From Allomyces macrogynus ATCC 38327 (lineage: Eukaryota > Blastocladiomycota > Blastocladiomycetes > Blastocladiales > Blastocladiaceae): a DNA stretch of 64,000 nt. Within the stretch, counting starts at the first letter, position 1; every line of letters starts with the position of its first letter. The stretch lies in NCBI GenBank assembly GCA_000151295.1, contig GG745331.1, forward strand, positions 492,211 through 556,210. Direction: 5' to 3'. Both the position numbers and the translations under genes were made by a program. This document shows, piece by piece, positions 22,216 to 33,237 of this stretch. The notes below the pieces were generated by a model that saw only the letters and a program-made list of their open reading frames with translations, did not search any database and was not told where the DNA came from.

Positions 22216-23853
22216 TTAGGGCGCGACGACCATGATATCGCGCACGAGCGACACGCGGCGCTCCCAGGTGCGCAACCACTTGGCGACCCGGTCACGGCCA
22301 TTCTCCTCGCGCAGCATCGCGGCGACCGCCGCCAAGAACGGCGGCACCTCCTCGTCGTCGGCCTCGGGCTCGGGCGACGACGCGACCGACGCCGCGCGGG
22401 GCACGCGAGCAGGCACACGGGCCATAACGTCAGCGGGCGTCGCTTCGGCGTCGTCGTCCTCACCCTCCGGGTCAGCGAGCAACGTGCGGAACACGGCGCA
22501 CGCGTGGCACAGGTACTGCGTGGGCGCCGACGACGGCGAGGGCGACGCGCGCGGGCTCGGCGGTGGGGACATGGGCGCCGACTCGGCGTCAACCGCGTGC
22601 CACGTCGAGGACCGCTTGCCCTGGCACTGCGCGCAGACGCGCGGCGCCGCCGAATCATCGGCACGCAGGCGCTTGGCAGCCAGGTGGTCGACGTCGTCGG
22701 TCTCGGCCACGCGCTTGGTCGCTGGCACGAGCACACCCTGCGCGGCAGCGGCCACGGCCGCAGCCGCAGCCGACGCCGGCGACTTGCGCGCCTTGCGGGC
22801 GCGCAGCTTGAGCGGGCGGTGCACGCCGTAGGTCTTGTGGTAGAGGCCGCAGGCGTTGCAGAGCATGTGCTGGCGGTCGGTCGACCGGCGCCAGAGCGGC
22901 GTCGACGTGGTGCCGCAGTTGAAGCACGTGTGCAGGCCGTCCTTGAGCGTTTCCTTCTTGGCGGGCTCGTTGGCCATGGCCGCGAGGACCTCGGTCGCGG
23001 GCGCGAGCGGCTTGGGCGCGGGCGTCGGCGAGACGGGCATGGCGGCAACGGTGGCGGGAGCCGGAGATGGCGACGACGCGGGCGACGGCATGGTCATGGT
23101 GACTTGCGGCGGCGACGACACAATGGGCGCAGCGAGCGGGAAGAGCGCCGACTGCTGAAGCGGGAACGACGCCGTAGCAGTGGCCGTGGGGGCCGTGGCC
23201 GCCGTCGTGAACTGCGGCTGCGCCATAACCATGGCCGGCTGCGTTTGCGCAGCAGCGGTGGGGGCACCAGGCATGTTGACGTGCAGGCCAACGTTCATGT
23301 TCATGTTGAGCGGCGCGGCCGCGGCCGTGGGTTGCGGCTGCGCGGTCGCCTGGCCAGGGAACATGGGCATGGCCATGGTCGGGAACGCCGGCGCGGGCGC
23401 GACGGCAGCGAGCCCCATGGCGCCGTTGGGCAGCGTGACAAACTGGAACTGCGTCGGCGCCGGCGCGGCCGCGGGCGCGGCCTGCATGAAGAACATGGGC
23501 TGTTGTGCCTGCGGCTGTGCGTAGGGGAACGCCGGCGCGGCGGCCATGTGCATCCGGGCCTGCGGCGCCGAGACGGCCATCATGGCCGCCAAGTCAGCGG
23601 GCTGGAGCGTGTTGGTCCACGGCATCGCGGCGAGGGGCGTCGTGGTCGTCGTGGCGGTGGCGGCATGCGGCGGCGACGGCGGGAGCGTGGTGGGGAGCGT
23701 GGCGGCGACGGTAGCGTTGGCCGTCGGGGCCGGCGACGCGTCAACGAACAGGCCGAGGGCGGCCAGGTCCATGAAGTCGTCGGCACCCGAAAAGGCCGAG
23801 GCCAGGTCGAGCGCGGTGTGGGCGGAGGTGGTCGGGGTCGAGGGGGTCGACAT
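22216..23853 (-). CDS. GATA-type zinc-finger transcription factor
   Basis: A single exon from the ATG at 23853 gives 545 residues. The first 290 residues are Ala/Pro/Met/Gln-rich low complexity. The GATA finger at about residues 307-350 reads [14 protein letters not shown]...[13 protein letters not shown] followed by the basic tail [12 protein letters not shown]; the spacing is C-x2-C-x18-C-x2-C. About 55 residues later a second cysteine array, [14 protein letters not shown] and, after a Ser/Pro insert, [13 protein letters not shown], looks like a degenerate GATA finger with a long loop. A C-terminal helix ([20 protein letters not shown]) closes the protein. An acceptor-like TTTTACCAG about 20 bases before the ATG suggests a leader intron. 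GATA factors in fungi control nitrogen, iron or light responses; which one this does cannot be told. Confidence 0.9.
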   Translation of the reverse strand: MSTPSTPTTSAHTALDLASAFSGADDFMDLAALGLFVDASPAPTANATVAATLPTTLPPSPPHAATATTTTTPLAAMPWTNTLQPADLAAMMAVSAPQARMHMAAAPAFPYAQPQAQQPMFFMQAAPAAAPAPTQFQFVTLPNGAMGLAAVAPAPAFPTMAMPMFPGQATAQPQPTAAAAPLNMNMNVGLHVNMPGAPTAAAQTQPAMVMAQPQFTTAATAPTATATASFPLQQSALFPLAAPIVSSPPQVTMTMPSPASSPSPAPATVAAMPVSPTPAPKPLAPATEVLAAMANEPAKKETLKDGLHTCFNCGTTSTPLWRRSTDRQHMLCNACGLYHKTYGVHRPLKLRARKARKSPASAAAAAVAAAAQGVLVPATKRVAETDDVDHLAAKRLRADDSAAPRVCAQCQGKRSSTWHAVDAESAPMSPPPSPRASPSPSSAPTQYLCHACAVFRTLLADPEGEDDDAEATPADVMARVPARVPRAASVASSPEPEADDEEVPPFLAAVAAMLREENGRDRVAKWLRTWERRVSLVRDIMVVAP

Positions 23854-24832
23854 GGCGGCGGCAATGGGCGCGATGGCTGGTAAAACGGGAAACAAGTGGG
23901 TGCGGACACGAGGCATGCAACTGCGGTGAGATTGCGAGCTGTCACACGCCGCCGACGCCAAGGAACGCGGCCCAAAGAAACTTGTGAGTCGGTCAAAAAC
24001 GCGACGTACCGATGGTGGGGTTGCTGGTGGGGCGAAAGTGGGAAGATGAAATGGATCACGGACCAGGCGGGTCGGTAATCAGAACAGGTGGGGAACGAGG
24101 AGCGAAACGAGATGGAAAAAAGAGAGGGGGACAAGGTAGGGCGGCGCCGTCCAAACGGAGATGAGCGGGGAGCGGGCACAGTCCAGCCGGCGAACCAGGA
24201 TCAAATCAATCCAGCAATCGGTCCGAGCAGCAGCGAGCGGGGAGAGCGTCCAACGAGCACGGCAGGCACGACGAGCGAGCACGGGGAACTGGGTCGGGAA
24301 ACACAGCGACGGGCACGCGACGTGACAGCGAGGAAGGGCAGCACCACCAACGGCAGCAAGCAGCACAGAGCGGGAACGGGAGTGGGTTTGAGCGCGGCGC
24401 GTGAGCAGCTGGAGCGAGCACACACAGAGGGGGGGCGCCTTCTCGACTAATCAACGTCGCGGCCGACGTGGTTTCCCGACGAAAAGAAGTAATAATTCAT
24501 GGAATCCGTCGAGGAAACGCGCTGGCTTGCGGAGTCGGCGAGGTAGACGCTACGACGACGCTGGCGGGCTGGGCTGCGTGGTGGGTTACGACAGCAGAGC
24601 GGGCAAGCGAGCGGCGCGGGCGACTACGTCGACGGCAGCGGCAAGAGGCGTCAAGACGACCGGGGGTCCACGGCGTGGGTAGGACGAGCGCGGATGGCGA
24701 GGCGGGCCAGCGTGACTTGCGCGGGGCGGGTCAGCGTGAGGTGGGGAGAGAGGTCCGGAGAGCTGGCGGACGCGCGTCGGACGAGGAGCGAGGGCGATCG
24801 CGGGCGTGGACGAGACGGGCGCGGCGAGAAGC

Positions 24833-24866
<34 letters not shown>

Positions 24867-25876
24867 GATGAGGGCAACGAGGGCGATGAGGGCGGGGCCA
24901 AAGGGAGGAGTGAAAAGCGTGAGCATGACGTTTGTGCGTAACTCAGGAACACACCAGCGCGTAGGAACCGCGCCGGCCCCACCCGGAGCCAACCAAAGAA
25001 CACGAGCGAACACGGTCTGGCAGGCGGCCTGCTGAAAAGACCGCCTCCGGCTCGACGCAAACGACGTGCGAAACCAAGCTCAAACCATCACCAAAACTCG
25101 CTTGCCAAGGCCCATTGTTGGCCGAGGTGCGACCACGGTGGGCGCACGCGAGAGTTGGTGGAGGAAAGACGAGGGGATTTCGTGGCCAGTTTGGAGCAGG
25201 GTTGGTCCATGGTTCGCAGTGCAGCCGGGCGTCGTGGGTTCACCCGACGATTGGCGTCGGGTCGGGTGGGTGGGGCAACTTGGTGGGCGCCGTCTCGCGC
25301 CCACCAAGCGGCGGCAGCAACGGGACCAGAGTTGCACACGGCGTGAGCAGAGCGGCGACGCGTACCTCGGCGGGCAGGCAAGGCGTGCACGCAGAGCGGA
25401 CAGGTGGCGCGGAACGGCGGCGGGGGCGGACGGGCGAGTCGCTTGCGGCGGTTGGCGGCGGCGACAGGCGGCGTCGGACGGCGGGCAGGGGCGGGCGAGC
25501 GGGGAGCGCGCGCGCGGTTGCCGGCGGTCGGAGTTGCGGCGGAGGGCGGCGGTGCGCTCGGTGTGGAGGGCAGGGCGGCAGGCTTCGCGGCAGACGAGGG
25601 AGAGGCGAGCGGGGCGGGCCGGCACGGCAAGGCGGTGGAGGGCCGGCCGTGCGTGCGCCGTGCCGTGCGTTGGTGCGTCCGCGCAGAGATGGCTCCCGAG
25701 GCGAGGCACGTGCGCGGCAAGTCATGACGCTTATCGTGTCTCGCACCGTCTCGCAGCGGCGCACGTGCGCTCACCTGGCCGCGCGACCCCCGCCCGCTCG
25801 TGGTCGTCGTTCTTGTCACCGCCCACGTCGTCGCTCCCATCCACCCTCGACAACACCGCACCAACCCCGCACCGCC
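23854..25876. other. Large divergent promoter, GATA factor / coilin
   Basis: About 2 kb without a supported gene, which is long for this window. It contains a GA dinucleotide repeat (24837-24863). All long frames are Arg/Gly-rich shadows. Leader exons or a non-coding RNA are possible but not shown. Confidence 0.5.
24837..24863. repeat. GA dinucleotide microsatellite
   Basis: About 13 GA units in the divergent promoter between the GATA factor and coilin genes. Confidence 0.9.
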
Positions 25877-26537
25877 ATGCGCCTGCTCGTCTCCGTCCAC
25901 CCGCCCGACGCCCCCGTCGGCGCCGCCGCGACCGCGCCGCTGCGCTTTGTCTTTGCCGTGCCCGCACACGCCGTGCACATTGGCGACCTGGCCCACGCCA
26001 TTCTTGACCGCGCCGGATTCGACCAAGAGGCCGCCGTTGCTGCGCTCTCGCTCGACGGATTCAACTTGGTCCCCGAGGACGCGGTCGCGACCGTCTTGAC
26101 CAACAACGACAAGGTCGAGTAAGTAATGACTCCCTCCCTGGTCTCGGCCCCCTGCTGCACGCTCGACCCCAGAGCTCACCCTGTTGCACCGTGATAGCGT
26201 TCATGTCACGCACATTATCCCGCCGCCGCCCTCGGCACGCAAGAAGCGTGCACGCGCGCCGTCACCCGACGCGTTCGACGTGCCCGACACTGTCTCCGCC
26301 ACGCGGTCGCGAAAGCGCGCGCGCACCTCTGTTGCGCCAGCAGCGCTGTCTGCCCGTACCGCGCGCGCACGTACGGTCGCCAACCCCTTGATCGATTCCG
26401 ACGCGCTCGATGCCATCACGCACCACCTCGTTTCGCTGATTGCTCGTCAAAATGTGGGCGCGGCCGCTGCTGCTGATGACGACGAGGAGGAGGACGAGGA
26501 TGACCAAGAAGATGCGGCGCAGTACGAAGACGGCTCA

Positions 26538-26569
<32 letters not shown>

Positions 26570-27845
26570 TTATGAGGACGCGGCCAAGGAGGAGGACGAC
26601 GAGGGGGAGAACAGCGACGAGGCCCCCGACGAGCTCCCGGCGCGGGCGCAGGCCAAGGCCATCGCGGCCTCGCGCGGCGCGCCGATTGTCCAAGAAGAAG
26701 AGGACGAGGACGAGGACGAGGAGGACGATGAAGATTATGAGGAAGGAGCGGCCGAGGTCGACTCTGACGAGGACGAGGTCGAGGACGAGGACGACCACGT
26801 CGACCCGCCCGCGACCGACAGCGACGACGAAGCCATTGTCTCGGCCTACGACCAGCTGCTCAAGGACCTGCAGCCTACGCCCGCCGCTGCCGCCAACGGC
26901 CAGAAGGACAAGCCCACCAAGGCCAACGACGACGAGGACGACGGCGAAGACGACAGCGACTTTGAAATGGCGAGCGACGCTGACGACTCATCGTCGTCGA
27001 GCTCCGACAGCGAGGACAGCGCCGTCTCCGACTCGGACTCGAGTAGCAGCAGTGACGACGAGGAAGAAATCGCCCGTCCCCCCGTACCCGCCCTCACGTT
27101 CGAACCCATGGACTCGGACTCGGACTCGGACTATGATTCGGACGCGGCCTTTGATGCCTCCATGTCCTCCCTCGCCGTGACCGCCGTCGACTGCACGAAA
27201 TTCCCGGCGACCAAGTGTGCGCCGACCGACGCGCGGCAGGCGCTTGCGGCCGCGGCCAAGAAGAACAAGACGCGTCGCGGGGCGCGCGGCGGTGCCGGCA
27301 GGTCGCGCAAGGATACCGATTCGGCCGCGGCCGCCGCCGCCATCAATTTCGCCAAGTGCGCCAAGCTGACGCCGATGATGGCACGCAAGGTGCCGGCCGG
27401 CACGCAGCTCGCGTTCAAGCAAATGCACCTGAGCGAGGACTGCACGCCCGAGATTTCCGAATACCGCATGGCCAAGGTGCTCGACCAGCAAGGCGTCGAG
27501 TTTACCGTGCAGTGGGCGACGTCGATCACCGAGTCGGCGGCCAAGACCAAGTCCCGCGGCCAGCCGCTCGCGGACGATGGCCAGTGGGTGCTCAATTACG
27601 ACGATGAGAATGGCGGTGATGCGCGCCCGCGCGGGCTCGCCAAGTTTGTGTTCGAGGACGGCCACGCCGACGGGACCGGCGAGAAGGCGACGGTCACGTT
27701 TGCCGAAATGGTCGAGCCCGTGATTGTCTCGTGGGGATCTCGGCCGGCCACGCCCGCGCGCGGCGGGGTCTCGACTGCGACGCCCGCGTCGGCGTCCAAG
27801 GTCGCAACACCTCAGGCCGCAGCGCCCTTGCGGTCGTCAAGGTGA
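25877..27845 (+). CDS. COIL: Coilin (Cajal body scaffold protein)
   Basis: Exons 25877-26118 and 26198-27845, with a 79-nt GTAAGT intron, give 629 residues. The N-terminal 80 residues match the coilin ubiquitin-like self-association domain (MRLLVSVHP, DLAHAILDRAGF, ALSLDGFNLVPEDAV). A basic Arg/Lys patch (ARKKRARAP, SRKRARTS) suggests nuclear localisation. Long Asp/Glu and Ser tracts fill the middle (about residues 175-400). The C-terminal Tudor-like domain (about 475-600) is clear: PAGTQLAFKQMHLSEDCTPE, ISEYRMAKVL, GQWVLNYDDENG, FAEMVEPVIVSWGS. Coilin organises Cajal bodies for snRNP maturation. The RG box of animal coilins is not obvious. Having both end domains argues against chance similarity. 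Confidence 0.82.
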
Positions 27846-28010
27846 GCGGCGACGGACTCGCCGACCCGAGCCGATGTTGGGGACTCCTTTTGAAGGGTCG
27901 TGTGGAGTTTTTGGAGGGAGGGCGTGATCGCTAGGACGTCGGTTCATCGGCATCATATATTTTTTTTTTCTTTGACCCACGGCATTCAAAACTGGGTGGA
28001 CAACCAGCGC

Positions 28011-28517
28011 TTATCTATCCTCAATCAACTTTTTTTCGGCCTGCGACTCGGCCGACGGCACCAAATTGAGCTTCTCCTCCCACACAATGCGGCCGAAACA
28101 CGCGCAGATGACCTTGTCGTTCTCAAACGCGCCGGCACTCCGTGCTAGGATCCCGCACAACGTATGCGGCCGTGCCCCAGCATACACCCCCTCCTCACCA
28201 CGAAACCGCTTCAGGCACATCGCGCGCCCAATCCAATCCCAGACATTCGCATCCGCGTGTGCGACATACTCGAGCGTGCCATCCCGCGTCGTCGTTGCCT
28301 CCCCAATCGGCGCCCAAACATCGTCCACGACAAGTTTATCCTCGTCGCGCAAGTCGCCCGTCTCGGCCACACTAACGCGGTAGGTGCCGGGCGCGACGTT
28401 GCGCACAGCCACGTCTACGAGAATGCCCTTGCGATCTGCGGCGATTTGCACGAGCCGCGCGACACCGTAGGGGGTGCTCGGGTCGTGCCCGCGGTTCGTG
28501 ACTTCGAAAATGCTCAT
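28011..28517 (-). CDS. CCS1: CCS1-like copper chaperone for superoxide dismutase, domain I absent
   Basis: From the ATG at 28517 there are 168 residues covering CCS domains II and III. Matching elements are MSIFEV, GVARLVQIAADRKGILVDVAV, GTYRVSVAETGDL, VWDWIGRAMCL, GILARSAGAFENDKV and the domain-III CACFG (Cys-x-Cys) followed by RIVWEEKLNLV. The beta-barrel lacks the SOD copper ligands, as in fungal CCS. The frame stays open to 28655 and includes RGSGAKGRKHSAMS, which looks like the end of domain I, so an upstream exon may be lost. No HMA domain with Met-x-Cys-x-x-Cys is found in any minus-strand frame between here and the forkhead gene stop at 28856. It would deliver copper to Sod1 through domain III. 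Confidence 0.78.
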   Translation of the reverse strand: MSIFEVTNRGHDPSTPYGVARLVQIAADRKGILVDVAVRNVAPGTYRVSVAETGDLRDEDKLVVDDVWAPIGEATTTRDGTLEYVAHADANVWDWIGRAMCLKRFRGEEGVYAGARPHTLCGILARSAGAFENDKVICACFGRIVWEEKLNLVPSAESQAEKKLIEDR

Positions 28518-28855
28518 GGCCGAGTGCTTGCGGCCCTTGGCACCGGATCCGCGCAGTGACGGTCGCGAGACCCGTGTCGCGTAGCGCCCGCCGTGAACAT
28601 GGCCGAGAGGGAGGCTCCAGGGAGGGCAGCGCTCGGGGCGCCCGAGAGTTTTCACCCTAGTCGGTGGTTGAGTGTGCTGTCCCGCTCAGCCACGCTTGGC
28701 TTGGCTGTGACCGCGGCAGGAGAATAATTTCGATTTGAAAAAAGTAGAAGAATTCTTCCTCCCGTAGTGAATGGGTTAAAGTCGGGCAACACCAGCAGCC
28801 TTGGCACAGCGAACAAGATGCTCTTGGAGAATGACAATGAACGGGCCATTTGTAT

Positions 28856-31800
28856 TCAAGCTGATGTGGCTGAAGGTTGTGTCACATCTCCACCTCCCAG
28901 ACCCACAGTCCCCACATTTGTTGGCGGTGCAGGAGGCCGCGCCGCTGTTTGTACAACCAGCCCCGCCCCTGTTGATGGCGGAATGCCTGGCGGCGCCCCC
29001 AGCGATGGCTCGCCCGTCGGTATTGCTGGTGGTGGCGGCCGCACCTGCTGCTGCTGCTGCGCAAGCAACTGCTGCTGCGCAAACATGCGCGCATAGTACC
29101 CAGCGACGCCGAACGCGCCGTATGGAGGAGCGGGCGTGTAGTACGGCGTGTAGGGCGACGGCGAGTACATAGTGGGCGGGCGTGGGGCAAAGAACGGTTG
29201 CGGTGGGGCCGCGATGCCAGGAACCGGCGGGATCCCGGGTGGTGGCGGGAACGCGCGCGGGATGGGCGCGACGGGACGTGGTGGAGCGACAATACCCGAG
29301 CGGGCCGGGTTGGAGGGAATTGTTGTCGCGGGCACGGGAGCGGCAGCAGTCGTCGTTAATGGGACGGCGAGAAAGGCCGTCGTGGCTGGGCCGGTCGTCA
29401 TTGCCGCAAACTGCGCCGCGGTCGTAGGCGTACCCGTCATCGGCAAGCTGCTGGTCGACGCTGACGCGGCTGGTCGCGGCCCCAGACCTGCACTTGGGCT
29501 TGGCGTCTCCACGGCCGGCGTTGGCGCCGTCAATGTAAACTGCAGCACATTTGCGTCCGGGTGGTCGCGCATCGTCGACGGGTGCAAGAGCACACTGCGC
29601 GAACCGATTGTGCGTGCCGTACTTGGCGCGCGCGCGCCGCCATGGCCCGATGCGGACCACGCTGCAGATGCCGTACTTGCCGCGCGCGAACCACCACCAC
29701 TGCGTGACGCTTGCCCGTTCCGCGACCGCGCTCCTCCACGTCCCACACTTGGTCGCGACGCAGCCTGTGCTAACACGACACTGCGCCGCTGCGGCGGGAG
29801 CATCTGCGGTGTGAACGCGACCACGTCCCCCGAGGCCGCGGCCGCGGCCACGGCGGCCGCGTGGTTCTGCTTGACCTGATCCTTGGTCAGATTTAGCTCG
29901 GTGCCGATGCGCGCAAACGAGCCGCGGTTCAAAAAATCGCCCAGCACCAGCTCGGGCGCGTCGGTGGGCGGCGGCAAATCCATGGTGTGGAACGTCTTGA
30001 ACACCTTGGGCAGCGAGTTCATGATCGACGCCGGCGTGGGCAACTGCATCAGGTCGGGCGTCGTGTGGTAGAGCGAGTAGTAGGACCGATACGGCCGGGT
30101 TGCTGCGTGCACCGGGACCACGTCGTCGACTGCCGCCAACGGTGCGGGTGCCGGTGCCTGCGGGGGAGCCGGAACGTGCGGGATCGGTGGCGCAGGAACC
30201 AAGGGAAGTGCCGCCGACAACGACGCGAGCGTACTGAGTGGAGCCGGCGTCGTCACCACGGGCACCGGCGGGAGGAGGACAGCGGATGACAGGCTGGGCG
30301 CACTCGTCGACGCCGGCGTGGTAATGGCGGTGGCACCCGTGACTGCAAGCACCGCTTCGGGCAATTGCGGCTGCGGGAGCGGGAATCCGGGTGGCGGCGC
30401 AAATGGGTGAGCGAGGTGCGCGAGCACTGGTGCTGGTGCCGGCGGGAAGACGGGAAAGTTATTCGAGTACATGGGCCCGTAGGGGCCAAACTCGCCGGCG
30501 AGGGCCGGGTGCATGGGGATCGGCGGGTGCTGCGGGTAGTTGGCCGTGAGCGCCGAGTTGCCATTGGCGTCGAGTCCATAGAGCTCGGCAGCCTTGCGCT
30601 TGGGCCGCTTTGGCTCGTCGGTGAGCTCGTGCGCGTGCGCCGGATCAATGCGCCACAGGCACCCTTTCCCCTTGGGCACGGCCGCGCTGGTCGGGCGCGC
30701 GACTTTTTGGAAGGCGCGGTTGAGCGAGAGGTTGTGCCGCACCGAGTTTTGCCACGAGTGCGTCGCGTGCCGGAAATAGGCGTACTGGTCGGAAATGAAC
30801 TGGTAAATTTCGGACAGCGACATGGCCTTGATATCCGACGAGTTGATGGCCTCGGCAATGAGCGTCGCGTAGCTGTAGGGCGGCTTGATGTCGCGGAACC
30901 GGTCGTCGCTGTAGTCGACAGACCGCCGGCGCATAAAATCGGCGCGGATCGCGGCGGGCGTGAGCGACTCAAATGCGGGTGGCGATGGAAAGCGCGGCTC
31001 GTAGTTGATGAGGTCCATGGGCACGTTGTCGTGCTCGGCCGTCTCAGCCATGTGCTGTTCAAAATCAAGCAGGTCCAGGTCGTTGTTGAGATCCAGGTTG
31101 GCCACGTCAACCTGCGTCGCCTCGGCAAATGGATCCGATGATGCTCCTGCACCTGCCGCGGCGGCAATGGTTGCAGCCGCCGCGACCGCCGCTGCCCGAG
31201 CCCGCTTGTTCGGTCGCGTCATGAGCGGCAACTCGTCGACATCGACCTCGGCAGACTTGGCGTCGTGTTCGGCCGCGCGCTTGCTGCCCTTGCGCGCAGA
31301 GACCCTTTTCGTTGGGGCGCCGTCGCTCGGGCGAGCGGCGGCCGTCTTCTTTTTGCTCGCGCCTCGGGTCCTCTTGGTCGTCCGCGGCACTGGTGTCGCC
31401 GCCTCGGCCTCGGCGGCATCCTCGTCGGCCTCGACTTCGTCGTCCTGCGTCGCACGACGACGGCCCCATTTCTTGGCGCGCGGCTTGGGTGCGGGTGGCT
31501 GTTCGACGAGGGCGGGCTCGTCATACGAGTGCTCAAACAGGGCACCCGGATCGTAGGTGCCGTCGTCGTCGCCGTCGTGATCGTGATCGTGATCGCGACA
31601 GAGGTCGTCGTCGGTCCCCTCCTCGGCAGCGATAAAGTCGGCGGCAAGGGCGTCCTCGTCGGCGGGCGCGTCGTCGTTGGCCGCATCGGCCGGATTGGTG
31701 GGGAGCCAGAAGATGAATTCCTCGCCGCCGATCCAGATCTTGTCGCCGTGGTGCAGGGCAACGGGCGGATCAGCGGGCTTGAAGACGGTGCCGTTCACCT

Positions 31801-32140
31801 TGAGGCCGTTGCGGCCCGTGACGGCGACTTCCCAGCCGGCGGTCGCGTGGTTGAACTGAATGACGGCATGGCGGCGCGAGACAGTCTTGGTCGGGCCGAG
31901 GTCGACGTCCGGGTCCTCCTCGACCTCGGACGCGCGGCCAATAGTGATGACGGTCTTGGTGATGAAGTAGGTCCAGGTGTGGCCGGCCAGCTTGGCGTAG
32001 GCTGAGATTTGCGGCTCGTCGTCAGGCCCGCGCGGGTACTGCTCGGCGACGCGCAAGGGTGGGTGGTTCGTGTCGGTGGCGCCGGCTCCGAGGAGGTCGG
32101 CAGGCGGGACGCCGAGAGCGGCCACATCGTCGGCGTCCAT
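28856..32140 (-). CDS. FHA-domain forkhead transcription factor (Fkh1/2 or FOXK-like)
   Basis: An intronless frame of 1094 residues. The FHA phosphothreonine-binding domain is at about residues 50-140 (VITIGRASEVEEDPDVDLG, VSRRHAVIQFN, RNGLKVNG, WIGGEEFIFWLP). Acidic and basic low-complexity regions follow. The forkhead domain at about 415-500 is complete: DIKPPYSYATLIAEAI, MSLSEIYQFISDQYAYFRH, SWQNSVRHNLSLNRAF, GKGCLWRIDP, followed by a basic KRPKRKA patch. The C-terminal 550 residues are Pro/Ala-rich. FHA plus forkhead is the arrangement of yeast Fkh1/Fkh2, which drive cell-cycle genes, and animal FOXK. It lies directly upstream of the CCS1-like gene on the same strand. Confidence 0.93.
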   Translation of the reverse strand: MDADDVAALGVPPADLLGAGATDTNHPPLRVAEQYPRGPDDEPQISAYAKLAGHTWTYFITKTVITIGRASEVEEDPDVDLGPTKTVSRRHAVIQFNHATAGWEVAVTGRNGLKVNGTVFKPADPPVALHHGDKIWIGGEEFIFWLPTNPADAANDDAPADEDALAADFIAAEEGTDDDLCRDHDHDHDGDDDGTYDPGALFEHSYDEPALVEQPPAPKPRAKKWGRRRATQDDEVEADEDAAEAEAATPVPRTTKRTRGASKKKTAAARPSDGAPTKRVSARKGSKRAAEHDAKSAEVDVDELPLMTRPNKRARAAAVAAAATIAAAAGAGASSDPFAEATQVDVANLDLNNDLDLLDFEQHMAETAEHDNVPMDLINYEPRFPSPPAFESLTPAAIRADFMRRRSVDYSDDRFRDIKPPYSYATLIAEAINSSDIKAMSLSEIYQFISDQYAYFRHATHSWQNSVRHNLSLNRAFQKVARPTSAAVPKGKGCLWRIDPAHAHELTDEPKRPKRKAAELYGLDANGNSALTANYPQHPPIPMHPALAGEFGPYGPMYSNNFPVFPPAPAPVLAHLAHPFAPPPGFPLPQPQLPEAVLAVTGATAITTPASTSAPSLSSAVLLPPVPVVTTPAPLSTLASLSAALPLVPAPPIPHVPAPPQAPAPAPLAAVDDVVPVHAATRPYRSYYSLYHTTPDLMQLPTPASIMNSLPKVFKTFHTMDLPPPTDAPELVLGDFLNRGSFARIGTELNLTKDQVKQNHAAAVAAAAASGDVVAFTPQMLPPQRRSVVLAQAASRPSVGRGGARSRNGQASRSGGGSRAASTASAAWSASGHGGARAPSTARTIGSRSVLLHPSTMRDHPDANVLQFTLTAPTPAVETPSPSAGLGPRPAASASTSSLPMTGTPTTAAQFAAMTTGPATTAFLAVPLTTTAAAPVPATTIPSNPARSGIVAPPRPVAPIPRAFPPPPGIPPVPGIAAPPQPFFAPRPPTMYSPSPYTPYYTPAPPYGAFGVAGYYARMFAQQQLLAQQQQQVRPPPPAIPTGEPSLGAPPGIPPSTGAGLVVQTAARPPAPPTNVGTVGLGGGDVTQPSATSA

Positions 32141-32736
32141 GGGGTCGTGGTGGAGGGGAGGGGTGGGGGTCGAGCCGCAGTGCCGCAGTACGGTCCAGTC
32201 GGCAGCAGACTAAACATTTTGGCAACCATGGAGTGGCGAGCGGATAGGATCAGCAACATCCATGAACAGCGTGCTCGTCCTGACCCCGCGCTGCGCGAAT
32301 CGTGCGAGCCGTGCGGTCGGTCGACCTGGGCTGTTGGGCTCCTCTTGGCCAGTGAGTCGACGCGCGCCCGCCTGCATGCACCCGAGAGCGGGCCCCGCCG
32401 GCCGGCACCATTGCAGGCCGTGTGGTGGACAGTGGTGCCTCGAGGAGGCACGCGGGGGCCAAGGCGCCGCGGTTGGTCGTCTTGTCTGCATTCCCCGACG
32501 CGGGCACCCTTGCCTTTCGTCGGCCGGCACCCTTGCCGGGCCAACACCCATTGTCGAGGACGCTGCCGCCAGCAGCGGGCCCCGATCGCGGTCGTCTGCG
32601 CGGCGGCCGGGAGGGCCGGGTCGAGCGTGGCACATGCAGGCCGGCACGACGAGGGGGGGGGGGGGGGGCCAAGGCCACGCGGCCAAGCAAAGCACAGCGT
32701 AAGGTACCGGACAGGGTGGGCCCGACGGCGTTTCCC
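32141..32736. other. Forkhead gene promoter and flank of gap 2
   Basis: No gene is seen. It contains a 16-base G run (32653-32668) 69 bases from the second N block. Confidence 0.6.
32653..32668. repeat. 16-base G homopolymer next to an assembly gap
   Basis: A run of 16 G in a C/G-rich region shortly before the N block; it may have contributed to the assembly break. Confidence 0.85.
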
Positions 32737-33054
32737 NNNNNNNNNNNNNNNNNNNNNNNNNNNNNNNNNNNNNNNNNNNNNNNNNNNNNNNNNNNNNNNN
32801 NNNNNNNNNNNNNNNNNNNNNNNNNNNNNNNNNNNNNNNNNNNNNNNNNNNNNNNNNNNNNNNNNNNNNNNNNNNNNNNNNNNNNNNNNNNNNNNNNNNN
32901 NNNNNNNNNNNNNNNNNNNNNNNNNNNNNNNNNNNNNNNNNNNNNNNNNNNNNNNNNNNNNNNNNNNNNNNNNNNNNNNNNNNNNNNNNNNNNNNNNNNN
33001 NNNNNNNNNNNNNNNNNNNNNNNNNNNNNNNNNNNNNNNNNNNNNNNNNNNNNN
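32737..33054. other. Assembly gap (N block 2)
   Basis: About 318 undetermined bases. It probably removes the 5' part of the gene ending at 34422. Confidence 0.99.
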
Positions 33055-33237
33055 TCAAATCGCACAGCCGAATATAAAAAAATACCAAATTAAAAACACG
33101 TTCAGGATAATCGAAAAAAAGACCCCCACCACCCTCGCGCGCATAACGCTAACCAAAGTCAGCCTGCGCCTTCAACACTTCGCGTCCACCTGCTCGACAC
33201 CATACCTGACGGCGCCATGAACGCTGCGCGACGCTAG

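Noticed and set aside
22504..23883. Plus-strand frame of 459 residues
   Set aside because: Almost entirely Arg/Gly/His; it is the antisense of the GATA gene.
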